The translations under genes and the position numbers were made by a program. The notes beneath the pieces were generated by a model. The model was given only the letters and a program-made list of their open reading frames with translations. It made no database searches and was not told the DNA's origin. Shown here one piece after another: positions 28,004 through 36,571 of a stretch of 64,000 nt of DNA. The stretch's first letter is position 1, and every line of letters starts with the position of its first letter. Source of the stretch: Dyella_B humi (lineage in GTDB: Bacteria > Pseudomonadota > Gammaproteobacteria > Xanthomonadales > Rhodanobacteraceae); contig NZ_JADIKI010000021.1 in the NCBI RefSeq assembly GCF_044904605.1, forward strand, positions 620,001-684,000, written 5' to 3'.

Positions 28004-30844
28004 GTGTCAACGACGGCCGAAACGAATACATCCGATTCTTTTGCCCCCGTTATCCTGAGTTTCACCACGCCCGTTCGCGCCATGTTTTCCGCAAGGCTAG
28101 CCGAGCTTTCATCGGCGCTGGCGCCCGGTGAAATGGAACTGATCAGCAATGCCGCAGAAGATGCGCTCAACACCAACGCCAGCCTCAAGCTCAATCGCGT
28201 ACTGTTGCTAGAGCTGCATGCTGCGAAGCGCATGGGCGAACTCACCGCGCCCGATGAAGCGGGCCGCTTCGCGCAGTTCGTGGAACAGGCGCTTCAACCG
28301 CAGTTCCTGGATCATCTGAACCATCGCTACCCTTTTCTGCACGAACGTCTTTCGCGCGCATTGAATGCGCAACGCCGCGCCATCGAAGCGCTGGTGACAA
28401 GGTTCGTCACCGATCGCGGGCTGCTTGCACAACTCCCCGGCCATCCGAAAGGATGCCTGATCGCGTTGCGCCTGGGCCAGGGCGATCTGCATGGCGGCGG
28501 CCAATCGGTGGCGCGGCTGTCGCTCGAAGGCGGCGAAGTGATCTACAAGCCGCGGTCGTTGCGCATCGACCGCGTGCTGGAAACATTTCTGGCGCGCATC
28601 TTCGGCGACGATCCGCAGCGTATTTGCGCGCCTGCCGTGCTTGAGCGCGGCGACTATGGCTGGGCCGCGTTCGTCGCGCACCGCTATTGCAATAGCGACG
28701 AAGAGTTGCGCGTGTTCTATCGCAACCTTGGGCATTGGCTGGCGGTGCTGCGTCTGCTCGGCGGCACCGATATTCATCAGGAGAACCTGATCGCCTGCGG
28801 CCCAGTCCCTGTGGTAATCGACGTGGAAAGCCTGTTTTCCATGCTGCCCAAGGCCGAGCCGTCGCCCTACGGCGACGCCTACGATGCGGCCGCCGAACTC
28901 ATCCGCAACTCCGTATTGCGCACGGGCATCGTGCCGTACCGCGCTCCAGCGCTGGGGTTTTTCGGCGTTGATATGTCGGCCGCCGGCGCGCTGCCCGGGG
29001 AGCAGCCGCAGGTGCATATTCCCGTCATTGCACAGGAAGGCACGACGGAAGCACGGCTTAAGATCATCGACGCGGATGTGCTGCCGGCGCAGAACCATCC
29101 GAGTCCAGAACCCCACGTATCTAAATACTGGAATTACATCAGCGACGGATTTCTCGACGTCACTTCGCGGCTGCAACAATTGGACGCCAAGAACGAGCTC
29201 ACTCCCCTGCTCGTCGATTTCGAAGGCTGCCAGGCGCGCGATATTCGCCGCGCCACGCAGGCTTACGTGGAAATCGGCCGCATGCTATGGCATCCCGCTT
29301 CGCTGCATGATGAAGCAAAGGCGATCGAGCGCGCATGCGATCTGCTGACGCGTAATGCGGCAGTGGTACCGCAAGCACCGTCGACACCGGCGGAAATCGC
29401 TGCCGAAATTGACGATCTGCGTTATGGCGACGTGCCGATTTTCGCCGCGCCTTTGACGCGCACGCGCATCGACGAGGCCGCGGCCGACTGGCGCGCCATG
29501 CGACTAGAACTGGAAGAACTCACCGTGCGCAGCGCGCTCGTCGCCACGCATCTGAATCTCTCCGACGACCAACCGGAAGACGACCGCGCTGCACGTCGCT
29601 ATGCGGCCCGTCATCCGTACGTCGATCATCTCGATCAGCGTCGGCGCAAGCTGGCCGCCGAGGCGGTGGAGCGTTTGTTGCGGCTTTCCGTGCGCGGCAA
29701 GGACGGCTCGATCACCTGGATCACACCAGAAGTGAATCGCGCCGGCTGGCAAGTGCAGCCGCTGGCCACGGATCTTTATTTCGGCCTGGCCGGCGTGGTG
29801 ATCGCGCTGGCCGGCTACCTTCACGAAACCGATCGCGGGCACGCCGATCCGGTAGCCGGCATCGCGGAAGCGCTGGAAGGTTCGCTACATGTTCTGCAAG
29901 CGATGGAAGCGGACGAGACGCAGGAGCTGTCCGGCGGCTTTACCGGCTTCGGCGCGCAGATCTGGACGTGGCTGACCTTGCATGATCTGCAACCGCGTCG
30001 GGAGTCACTTGAGCGCGCCATCCATTTCGCCGAAGCCCTGGAACGTCTGGGTTTCGAAAGCGACAAAGCATTCGACATTCTTGGCGGCGCATCCGGCGCG
30101 ATTTCACCCTTGCTGGGATTGGCAGATGCGACGGGCGACCAACGCTGGCTCAACCTGGCTGCGCGCGCGGCGAATCATCTGGAAGCGACCGCCGTTATCC
30201 GTGACGACAGCGCCCACTGGCCGACCGTGCGCACACCCGACCCGATCGGCGGCTTTGCGCACGGCTCCATGGGCATCGCCTGGTCGCTGGCACGGCTGGT
30301 GCTGACCGGCGCAGGTAACGATGCCGATCGCACGCGCTGGATAGCACTAGCCGATCGCGGTTTTCATCTCCAAGCTGAGCAATTCGACGAGACGATCGGC
30401 AACTGGTTCATCACGCAACAAGGCGTACGCCGAGAGAGTTTCCACAACTGGTGCTACGGCAGCGTGGGCATCGGCATGGCCGCCGGTGATCTTTATGCGC
30501 GCAGCGGTGATTCGAAATATCTGCAGACGCTGCGCCGCGCCGTCGCCGGAGCGCGAGACAAATGGGGCTCCAGCCACACGCTCTGTCATGGCGACTTCTC
30601 GCTGTGGGAACTGTTCGTGCGCGCGGCGAAATGGGATCCGGAAGGCTGTCCGCTGGAGCCGATTCATCCTGTCGCACGCGTTGTCTCCGCCATCGAGGAA
30701 CATGGCGGCATCGTCGGCGGCATGGCGCGCGATGCGTTCACACCGGGACTGATGACTGGGCTGGCTGGGGCGATCCATAGCCTTAATCGGATGCATCCGG
30801 AGTGCGCGCTGCCTTCGCCGTTGTTGCTGGAGCGGCATGCGTAG
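28004..30844 (+). CDS. lanM: Class II lanthionine synthetase LanM
   Basis: 946 residues, near the usual size for LanM. The N-terminal kinase-like dehydratase domain has IYKPRSLRID (Lys182), GGTDIHQENL (Asp256, His258, Asn261) and VVIDVESLF (Asp273, Glu275), which phosphorylate and eliminate Ser/Thr hydroxyls. The LanC-like cyclase domain (from about 590) has GFAHGSMGIAWSL and all three zinc ligands: Cys817 (NWCYGSVGIG), Cys861 and His862 (TLCHGDFS). The enzyme therefore looks active. The start is GTG at 28004 behind AAGGA. It lies 114 nt after the precursor gene, across the stem-loop. No lanT, protease or immunity gene follows. Confidence 0.95.
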   Translation: MSTTAETNTSDSFAPVILSFTTPVRAMFSARLAELSSALAPGEMELISNAAEDALNTNASLKLNRVLLLELHAAKRMGELTAPDEAGRFAQFVEQALQPQFLDHLNHRYPFLHERLSRALNAQRRAIEALVTRFVTDRGLLAQLPGHPKGCLIALRLGQGDLHGGGQSVARLSLEGGEVIYKPRSLRIDRVLETFLARIFGDDPQRICAPAVLERGDYGWAAFVAHRYCNSDEELRVFYRNLGHWLAVLRLLGGTDIHQENLIACGPVPVVIDVESLFSMLPKAEPSPYGDAYDAAAELIRNSVLRTGIVPYRAPALGFFGVDMSAAGALPGEQPQVHIPVIAQEGTTEARLKIIDADVLPAQNHPSPEPHVSKYWNYISDGFLDVTSRLQQLDAKNELTPLLVDFEGCQARDIRRATQAYVEIGRMLWHPASLHDEAKAIERACDLLTRNAAVVPQAPSTPAEIAAEIDDLRYGDVPIFAAPLTRTRIDEAAADWRAMRLELEELTVRSALVATHLNLSDDQPEDDRAARRYAARHPYVDHLDQRRRKLAAEAVERLLRLSVRGKDGSITWITPEVNRAGWQVQPLATDLYFGLAGVVIALAGYLHETDRGHADPVAGIAEALEGSLHVLQAMEADETQELSGGFTGFGAQIWTWLTLHDLQPRRESLERAIHFAEALERLGFESDKAFDILGGASGAISPLLGLADATGDQRWLNLAARAANHLEATAVIRDDSAHWPTVRTPDPIGGFAHGSMGIAWSLARLVLTGAGNDADRTRWIALADRGFHLQAEQFDETIGNWFITQQGVRRESFHNWCYGSVGIGMAAGDLYARSGDSKYLQTLRRAVAGARDKWGSSHTLCHGDFSLWELFVRAAKWDPEGCPLEPIHPVARVVSAIEEHGGIVGGMARDAFTPGLMTGLAGAIHSLNRMHPECALPSPLLLERHA

Positions 30845-30978
30845 ACCACTGTGCCGACTTCAAGAGCGGCGACAAACGGACGGAAGACGAAGACATCCAG
30901 CTGACTAAGAACCTAGCCAAGCAGTGGAGCGAAGCAGCCGCTGAAACCGCGCCTCAGCGACATTTGCGACAAGCAAAT
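30845..30978 (+). other. Short unassigned stretch after lanM
   Basis: A frame different from lanM stays open to 31008 and encodes a charged, helical-looking segment (FKSGDKRTEDEDIQLTKNL). It has no start or ribosome-binding site of its own outside lanM. I do not call it a gene; it could be the remnant of a former downstream gene. Confidence 0.25.
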
Positions 30979-31003
30979 AAAAACACCCGGGTTTCCCCGG
31001 GTG
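30979..31003 (-). terminator. Intrinsic terminator of the tRNA array
   Basis: On the minus strand: a perfect 8-bp stem CACCCGGG/CCCGGGTG with a GAAA tetraloop, then TTTTTATTTG. It lies 12 nt after tRNA-Lys and separates the array from lanM. Confidence 0.85.
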
Positions 31004-31014
31004 CCTGATTTAGC

Positions 31015-31090
<76 letters not shown>

Positions 31091-31104
31091 AGAACTGCTT
31101 GAAT

Positions 31105-31181
31105 TGGGGTGGACGATGGGACTCGAACCCACGACAACCGGAATCACAATCCGGTACTCTAACCAACTGAGCTACGCCCAC
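31105..31181 (-). tRNA. tRNA-His(GTG)
   Basis: 77 nt with CCA; anticodon GTG. C73 and an encoded G-1 (31182) fit the histidine identity pair. Confidence 0.97.
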
Positions 31182-31195
31182 CGTAATCACGAAGC

Positions 31196-31272
31196 TGGCG
31201 CGCCCGACAGGAATCGAACCTGCAACCGTCGGCTTAGAAGGCCGATGCTCTATCCGGTTGAGCTACAGGCGC
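31196..31272 (-). tRNA. tRNA-Arg(TCT)
   Basis: 77 nt with CCA. The acceptor GCGCCTG pairs with CGGGCGC; loop CTTCTAA gives anticodon TCT. Confidence 0.97.
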
Positions 31273-31296
31273 TTTGACTCAAAGCAGAACACCTGA

Positions 31297-31373
31297 TGGT
31301 CGGGGCAGAGGGATTCGAACCCACGACATCCAGCTCCCAAAGCTGGCGCTCTACCAGGCTGAGCTATACCCCG
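31297..31373 (-). tRNA. tRNA-Pro(TGG)
   Basis: 77 nt with CCA. The acceptor CGGGGTA pairs with TGCCCCG (one mismatch or wobble); loop TTTGGGA gives anticodon TGG. First gene of the four-tRNA array. Confidence 0.97.
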
Positions 31374-31459
31374 ATTTTCGAAACCCGATCGACATTTCGC
31401 GACCTGAGCTTTGAAATGCTACGGGTGACACTCTGGCCCGTCAATCCGTATCGAACACG

Positions 31460-31482
31460 CCGGACTTCTTTGTCCGGTTTTT
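31460..31482 (+). terminator. Hairpin with T-run oriented to the plus strand
   Basis: CCGGAC/GTCCGG stem with a 6-nt loop and five T (31478-31482), between tRNA-Pro and tRNA-Arg(ACG), which are both on the minus strand. No plus-strand gene precedes it. Confidence 0.45.
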
Positions 31483-31540
31483 CGCAGACGGTGTTCTGCC
31501 TGCACAGACACGACTTGAACAAACATCATGCCTGGTAAAT

Positions 31541-31617
31541 TGGCGCGCCCGGAGAGATTCGAACTCCCGACCACCAAGTTCGTAGCCTGGTACTCTATCC
31601 AACTGAGCTACGGGCGC
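31541..31617 (-). tRNA. tRNA-Arg(ACG)
   Basis: 77 nt with CCA. The acceptor GCGCCCG pairs with CGGGCGC; loop CTACGAA gives anticodon ACG (A34 would be edited to inosine). Separated from the array by 167 nt and has its own promoter. Confidence 0.97.
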
Positions 31618-31681
31618 GTGGTAAACCTTACTTTGCCTTGGTCACCCGCCGAAATCGAAAGACGCCGAAGCAAGAAGCGGA

Positions 31682-31710
31682 ATTATTCAGGTAGACGGCA
31701 CGGTCGTCAA
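31682..31710 (-). promoter_or_regulatory. Sigma-70 promoter of tRNA-Arg(ACG)
   Basis: Minus strand: TTGACG (31710-31705), a 17-nt spacer, then AATAAT (31687-31682). Predicted start about 58 nt before the tRNA. Confidence 0.7.
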
Positions 31711-31783
31711 TACTCTTTGTGAAGTTTTTTTGAAGCGCCGCGTTCATATGACGGAAACCTGAGCGCTTTGCCGAGGACACCGC

Positions 31784-32587
31784 TCACTCCAAGTTGAGCG
31801 TGAAATCGTCGGCATCCATCCAGGCCGGAAAACGCTCACGATGCTGCAGCAAGGGCGCCGGATCGATCGCCACGGTCACCACTTGCTCTTGCGAACCAAG
31901 CTCGATCAGCGGTTCGCCCACCGTATCGATCACCGCACTGTCGCCGGCATACGGCAAATCATTGCCATCCACACCTACGCGGTTCACGCCGATCACATAG
32001 GCGAGGTTTTCGATGGCGCGTGCCCGCAGCAGTGTGCGCCACGGCTGCCTGCGCGGCGCGGGCCAGTTGGCGACGAACAGCGCCAAGTCGTAATCCATGC
32101 CGCCGGCCGCCGACGCCAGCCGACGATTGCGCAACCACACGGGAAAGCGCAAGTCGTAGCAAACCTGCGGCAGGATGCGCCAGCCTTTCAGTTCGACGAT
32201 CAGACGCTGCGACCCACCGCCGTAGCGCGTGTGTTCGCCTGCCATGCGGAACAGATGGCGCTTGTCGTACTGCGCATAGGTACCATCCGGACGCGCCCAA
32301 ATCAGTCGGTTGTAGACCTTGCCGCCTTCGCGAATGGCGAGGCTGCCGGTAACGACGGCATTCACCTCGCCCGCCAGCGCGCGCATCCAGGCCACGCCTT
32401 CGCCATCCATATCTTCCGCACTGACGCGCGTGTCGTTGCTGAAGCCGGAGAGCAACGTTTCCGGTAGCACGATCAGATCGCTCTGCCCTGCCACGCGCCG
32501 TGCCAACGCACCGTAGTACTCGCGATTGGCAGGTGCATCGTGCCAGCGCGTGGCGCCTTGCACGAGCGTGACATTCAGAGTTTGCAT
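31784..32587 (-). CDS. Nitrilase-superfamily omega-amidase (YafV/Nit2-like)
   Basis: 267 residues from the ATG at 32587. The Glu-Lys-Cys triad of the carbon-nitrogen hydrolases is intact: Glu43 (LPETLLSGF), Lys109 (YDKRHLF) and Cys143 (VCYDLRFPVWLR). YafV-type enzymes hydrolyse alpha-ketoglutaramate or alpha-ketosuccinamate. The upstream transaminase, whose stop overlaps this start by 13 nt, would make such a product from glutamine, so the two likely work in sequence. Confidence 0.87.
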   Translation of the reverse strand: MQTLNVTLVQGATRWHDAPANREYYGALARRVAGQSDLIVLPETLLSGFSNDTRVSAEDMDGEGVAWMRALAGEVNAVVTGSLAIREGGKVYNRLIWARPDGTYAQYDKRHLFRMAGEHTRYGGGSQRLIVELKGWRILPQVCYDLRFPVWLRNRRLASAAGGMDYDLALFVANWPAPRRQPWRTLLRARAIENLAYVIGVNRVGVDGNDLPYAGDSAVIDTVGEPLIELGSQEQVVTVAIDPAPLLQHRERFPAWMDADDFTLNLE

Positions 32588-33717
32588 AGACGCTCCGCAG
32601 CGGCCTCCATGGTGGCGTCGCTCTTGGCGAAACACAGGCGCACCAGATGCGTGCCTGGCGCCTTCTCGTAGAACGGCGTCAACGGAATAGCGGCCACACC
32701 GCCCTCTTTCACCAGCCATTCGCAGAACGAGACGTCATCCTGGTCATGGATGGCCGAGTAGTCGACTAACTGGAAATAACCGCCGGGCACGTCCAGCAAC
32801 TTTAGACGCGACGGTGCCAGCAAATTGCGGAAGCGATCGCGCTTGGCCTGGTAGAAAGCCGGCAGCTCCAGGTAATGCTCTGGCGTGCTGGCCAGGAATT
32901 CGGCAAACGCCACCTGCGCCGGATGGAAGGTGCAGAACGTGAGGTACTGATGCACCTTGCGAAATTCGGCGGAAAGTTTCGTCGGCGCCACTGCGTAGCC
33001 GACTTTCCAGCCGGTGCAGTGATACGTTTTGCCGAAGCTGGATACCACGATGCTGCGTGCGGCCAGTTCCGGATGGCGCAGTACGCTCTCATGCGCGCCG
33101 TCGTACACGATGTGCTCGTAGACCTCATCCGACAGCACCACGATCGGCGTATCGCGCACGATGTCTGCCAGTTCGTCGAGATCCTGCGCCGAGAGCACCG
33201 CGCCCGAAGGATTGTGGGGGCTGTTGATCAAAATCATGCGCGTGCGCGGCGTGATCGCATCGCGCACGCGCTGCCAATCAATCGAGAAGCTCGGCACGGT
33301 CAGCGGAATATGCACTGCACGCGCGCCCTGCAATTCGATAGCGGGCTCGTAGGAATCGTAGGCCGGATCGAACACGATCACTTCCTCGCCAGCGCGCACC
33401 ACCGCTGCAATGGCAGCGAACAGCGCTTCCGTCGCGCCGGAAGTAACCGTGATATCGCTATCAGGACTCACCTTATGCCCATACAGCCGCTCGGTCTTCA
33501 GTGCGATCTGCTCGCGCAGTGCAGCGGTACCGATGCCCGGCGCGTATTGGTTAAGCCCATTGTTCATCGCGCGAGTCAGCGCGTCGCGCAACGCCTGCGG
33601 TGGTTCGAAATCGGGAAAGCCCTGGCCGAGATTTACAGCCTTGTGCTGCACGGCCAAGTGACTCATCACGCTGAAGATGGTGGTGCCTACTTTCGGAAGC
33701 TTGGTTTCGATGGTCAT
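32575..33717 (-). CDS. PLP-dependent aminotransferase (methionine/glutamine transaminase-like, YbdL type)
   Basis: 380 residues, fold-type I class I/II aminotransferase. The PLP Lys230 lies in SSFGKTYHCTGWKVGY; NSPHNPSGAV and the C-terminal Arg region HLVRLCFAKSD fit substrate binding. Closest in character to YbdL/KAT-type enzymes that transaminate methionine, aromatic amino acids or glutamine. It overlaps the omega-amidase gene by 13 nt, so translational coupling is likely. Substrate is inferred from family and context. Confidence 0.87.
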   Translation of the reverse strand: MTIETKLPKVGTTIFSVMSHLAVQHKAVNLGQGFPDFEPPQALRDALTRAMNNGLNQYAPGIGTAALREQIALKTERLYGHKVSPDSDITVTSGATEALFAAIAAVVRAGEEVIVFDPAYDSYEPAIELQGARAVHIPLTVPSFSIDWQRVRDAITPRTRMILINSPHNPSGAVLSAQDLDELADIVRDTPIVVLSDEVYEHIVYDGAHESVLRHPELAARSIVVSSFGKTYHCTGWKVGYAVAPTKLSAEFRKVHQYLTFCTFHPAQVAFAEFLASTPEHYLELPAFYQAKRDRFRNLLAPSRLKLLDVPGGYFQLVDYSAIHDQDDVSFCEWLVKEGGVAAIPLTPFYEKAPGTHLVRLCFAKSDATMEAAAERLCKL

Positions 33718-33758
33718 GGGCGGCGGTATGGATGGCTAAACGCGAAGACTAACACGGG

Positions 33759-34748
33759 TCACACGGAAGGCTGGCCGGACGAATCCGGCTGTTTGAGCGG
33801 ACGCTTGCGGCACTCTTCATGACTCAGACGCGCCGCCTCCGGCAAGCGTTCGGCCAGAAAATCCACCAGCGCGCGCACGCCCGGCATCATGCCGCGGCGG
33901 CTCGGATAGACGAAATGCATGATGCCCTGCGGCGCACTCCACTCCGGCAGCAAGATCTCCAAGTCGCCGTTGGCGATGGCAGGTGCGCACAACGATTCTG
34001 GCAGCAGGGCAACGCCTATGCCGCTACGCGCAGCCTCAAGCAGCACCGCAAAATCGCCAGTGATGAGGCGTGCCTGCACTTCCACGCTGACACGTTCGCC
34101 ATGGGCGTCGAACAGTTCCCAGATCTGCGTACCTTCATGCTCCTGCATGGACAAAGCCGGCATGCGCGCAAGATCCTCCGGATGATTGGGATAGCCGTAC
34201 GTCTTGAGCAGCCCGGGACTTGCTACTGGAAGCACGCGCGTCTGACCGAAGCTGCGGATGATCATGTTGGCATCGCTGTCGAGCTTAGTGCGCACGCGAA
34301 TGGCCAGGTCGTAGCCCTCGCCGATCAAATCCACGCGTCGATTGTTCGAAAGCACCCGCACCTGCAGCTTGGGATACTTCGCCATGAATTCCGGCAGGAT
34401 ACGGGCCAGCACCGTTTGCGCGACCGAGATGGGGCAGCTCAGCCGCACCACGCCGCGCGGCTCGGCGCGCAATTCGTCCACCGCTTCTTGCGCAGCCCGT
34501 GCTTCCTCTAGCACGGCACGGCAATGGCCGTAGAACCGTTCGCCCACCTCGGTGACCACGAAGCGGCGCGTCGTGCGCTGGAGCAGCCGCACGCCGAGGC
34601 GATCCTCCAACTGGGCGATGCGCTTGCTCAGTCTCGACTTGGGCACGCCTAGCGCACGTCCGGCTGCGGAAAAACCGCCGTGCTCCACTACGGACGCGAA
34701 GAAGTACAGATCGTTCAGGTCCTGCATGGCACCTGGCAAAGCGTTCAT
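33759..34748 (-). CDS. LysR-type transcriptional regulator
   Basis: 329 residues. N-terminal winged helix-turn-helix (about 10-68: FFASVVEHGGFSAAGRALGVPKSRLSKRIAQLEDRLGVRLLQR reads as a typical LTTR, split here by domain). The C-terminal periplasmic-binding-like effector domain follows. Divergent from azoR; the 114-nt gap carries repeats. AGGGA precedes the ATG at 34748 and overlaps a palindrome, which suggests autoregulation. The likely target is azoR; the effector is unknown. Confidence 0.9.
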   Translation of the reverse strand: MNALPGAMQDLNDLYFFASVVEHGGFSAAGRALGVPKSRLSKRIAQLEDRLGVRLLQRTTRRFVVTEVGERFYGHCRAVLEEARAAQEAVDELRAEPRGVVRLSCPISVAQTVLARILPEFMAKYPKLQVRVLSNNRRVDLIGEGYDLAIRVRTKLDSDANMIIRSFGQTRVLPVASPGLLKTYGYPNHPEDLARMPALSMQEHEGTQIWELFDAHGERVSVEVQARLITGDFAVLLEAARSGIGVALLPESLCAPAIANGDLEILLPEWSAPQGIMHFVYPSRRGMMPGVRALVDFLAERLPEAARLSHEECRKRPLKQPDSSGQPSV

Positions 34749-34754
34749 TGCTGT

Positions 34755-34812
34755 TTCCCTATGGGAACAATACGTTCCGAAAGCCCTATCTTATCGTCGG
34801 TTCGTTCCGAAT
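34755..34812. promoter_or_regulatory. Operator cluster between lysR and azoR
   Basis: TTCCC-TAT-GGGAA palindrome (34755-34767), GGAAC-N5-GTTCC (34764-34778), and a direct repeat CGTTCCGAA at 34774-34782 and 34804-34812, spaced 30 bp or about three helical turns. All share GTTCC half-sites, as expected for LysR-type binding to a divergent promoter. Confidence 0.5.
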
Positions 34813-34862
34813 CTATCTTTAATCCCAACGTCGGGCCGTCCGACTTGGACCGAGATATCACC

Positions 34863-35444
34863 ATGAAACTCCTGCATCTTGACGCAAGCTCGCTGGGCCA
34901 GCACTCCGTATCGCGCGAACTGAGCGCCGCAATCGTCACCCAGCTTGCTCAGGAAATCCCTGCATTGCAGATCACCTACCGTGATCTCACCGCGCAGCCC
35001 CTGCCCCATTGGACCCCGGTGGTCGACGCCGAAAGCACGGCAGCGAAGCTCGGGCAGCAGGTGATGGACGAATTCCAGGCGGCCGACGTAATCGTCATCG
35101 GCGCACCTATGTACAACTTCTCGATTCCCAGCCAGCTGAAAGCCTGGATCGACCGCGTGGTAGTAGCTGGGCAGACCTTCCGCTACACCGAGAACGGTCC
35201 TCAGGGACTGGCTGGTGGCAAGCGCGTGATCGTGGCTTCCAGCCGCGGCGGTGTATACACCAGCGGCCCGGCGGCCAGCTTTGATTTTCAGGAAAACTAT
35301 CTGCGCGCCGTACTGGGTTTCATCGGCGTCACCAACGTGGAGTTCGTCCGGGCTGAAGGTTTGAACCTTAGCGCTGACCACAAGGTAACGGCGATCGCTT
35401 CGGCACGCGAAAGCATCGGTTCTCTGGCGACCAAAGCTGCCTGA
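34863..35444 (+). CDS. azoR: FMN-dependent NADH-azoreductase
   Basis: 193 residues, flavodoxin-like fold. MKLLHLDASSLGQHSVSREL, the FMN-binding PMYNFSIPSQLKAWIDRVVVAGQTFRY (given in part), and SSRGGVY match AzoR/AcpD. It reduces quinones and azo compounds by two electrons with NADH. The N-terminus at the ATG matches the family. Divergent from the LysR gene and followed by a strong terminator. Confidence 0.94.
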   Translation: MKLLHLDASSLGQHSVSRELSAAIVTQLAQEIPALQITYRDLTAQPLPHWTPVVDAESTAAKLGQQVMDEFQAADVIVIGAPMYNFSIPSQLKAWIDRVVVAGQTFRYTENGPQGLAGGKRVIVASSRGGVYTSGPAASFDFQENYLRAVLGFIGVTNVEFVRAEGLNLSADHKVTAIASARESIGSLATKAA

Positions 35445-35473
35445 TAGAGCGGCTTCCCCTCCCCGCTTCTTCG

Positions 35474-35502
35474 GAGCGCCCGGTTGGGGGCGCTCTTTTT
35501 TT
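35474..35502 (+). terminator. Intrinsic terminator of azoR
   Basis: Perfect 8-bp stem GAGCGCCC/GGGCGCTC and a run of seven T. Confidence 0.88.
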
Positions 35503-35564
35503 CATGCGAGAAATGTGGAGGCAAACCCCTCTCTCCTCGAAAAAGGGGAGCAGAGCTGCGGCGA

Positions 35565-36554
35565 TCAACGGCCGAAGCGAATCTCGCCACCGTCGTGTTC
35601 GCGGTCCCAACCGCGTAGTTCGTCGCGGATGTGCGCAATGCGCTGGCGACCGAGTGCGTTGCGCTCCTCGTCGAGTACCTGGCCATCCAGCAACTCGGCC
35701 AGACGCTGCGCGGCGGGCAGCATTGCATCCCATGCGTCCAGCGCGGTTACGGGACCGGGCAGCGTCATGAAGAAACTCAGGCCCGGTGTGCGTAGCGCAT
35801 CGAGTCGGGTCAGATCGAAGCTGCCGGGCTTGACCATGTTGGCCACGCTGAAGATCGGCCCCGCTTCGCGCTTGCCATCCACCAGGCGGTGGTAGATGCC
35901 CATGTCGCCGTATTCCAGGCCCGCCTTTTCGGCTGCGACGATCAGATCCGCGCCGTTGAAGGCCATGCCTTCGCGCGCCATCACGAACAGGCTCACGATG
36001 CGCTCCACCGGCATCTGCGCAGGGCGCTTGCCCAGGTCCGAGCGCGGCGGAATGCGCGGAGCGGATGCTGTCGACGCAGGCGTTGGCACGGGTGCCGGCG
36101 CAGGCGTGGCGACAACCGGCTGTTCGACCGGCGCGACACGGACCGATTCCGGCTGCGAAGGCGAGCGCAGCATTTCCACGATGGAAGCGGACTGTCCAGT
36201 GGGCTTGGGATTGTGCGCGTGCTCGTGGCGCTGATCGGCCAGCGTGGCGCCCAGTTTTTCCAGTTCCGAGCGCAGGTTCACATCCAACAATTCGCCCTGC
36301 TGCGGCTCAGGCTCCCTGAACAGCGGGTCCAGCCGATCAAGCGCGTCGTCTGTGAAGGCGTCGTTCTCATCGCTGGGCTCGCCCAGCGTGGGCTCGCGCC
36401 GTTCCGCGTTCGGTTCGGGGGCGAGACGCCGCTTGCCTTGTTCTTTCCTCGGCTCGCCGAACAACCACACCAGCACCAGCACAATCAGGCCGACGATGGC
36501 CAACGGAATGCCGACCCATGGGTTCCACGCAACGGCTAATTCGGATCCAAGCAT
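35565..36554 (-). CDS. zipA: Cell division protein ZipA
   Basis: 329 residues from the ATG at 36554. N-terminal membrane anchor (about 12-32: IPLAIVGLIVLVLVWLFG), a basic stretch, a long Pro/Ala/Thr-rich linker (about 60-190), and the C-terminal FtsZ-binding domain (about 195-329). It tethers FtsZ to the inner membrane. It follows smc after 17 nt; smc-zipA(-ligA) is a conserved order. Confidence 0.92.
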   Translation of the reverse strand: MLGSELAVAWNPWVGIPLAIVGLIVLVLVWLFGEPRKEQGKRRLAPEPNAERREPTLGEPSDENDAFTDDALDRLDPLFREPEPQQGELLDVNLRSELEKLGATLADQRHEHAHNPKPTGQSASIVEMLRSPSQPESVRVAPVEQPVVATPAPAPVPTPASTASAPRIPPRSDLGKRPAQMPVERIVSLFVMAREGMAFNGADLIVAAEKAGLEYGDMGIYHRLVDGKREAGPIFSVANMVKPGSFDLTRLDALRTPGLSFFMTLPGPVTALDAWDAMLPAAQRLAELLDGQVLDEERNALGRQRIAHIRDELRGWDREHDGGEIRFGR

Positions 36555-36571
36555 GATGTAAGTCCTCAACC

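Noticed and set aside
31296..31722. Short plus-strand frames across the tRNA array
   Set aside because: They translate the reverse complement of tRNA genes (GFEPTTSS, RFELPTTKF) and are not genes.
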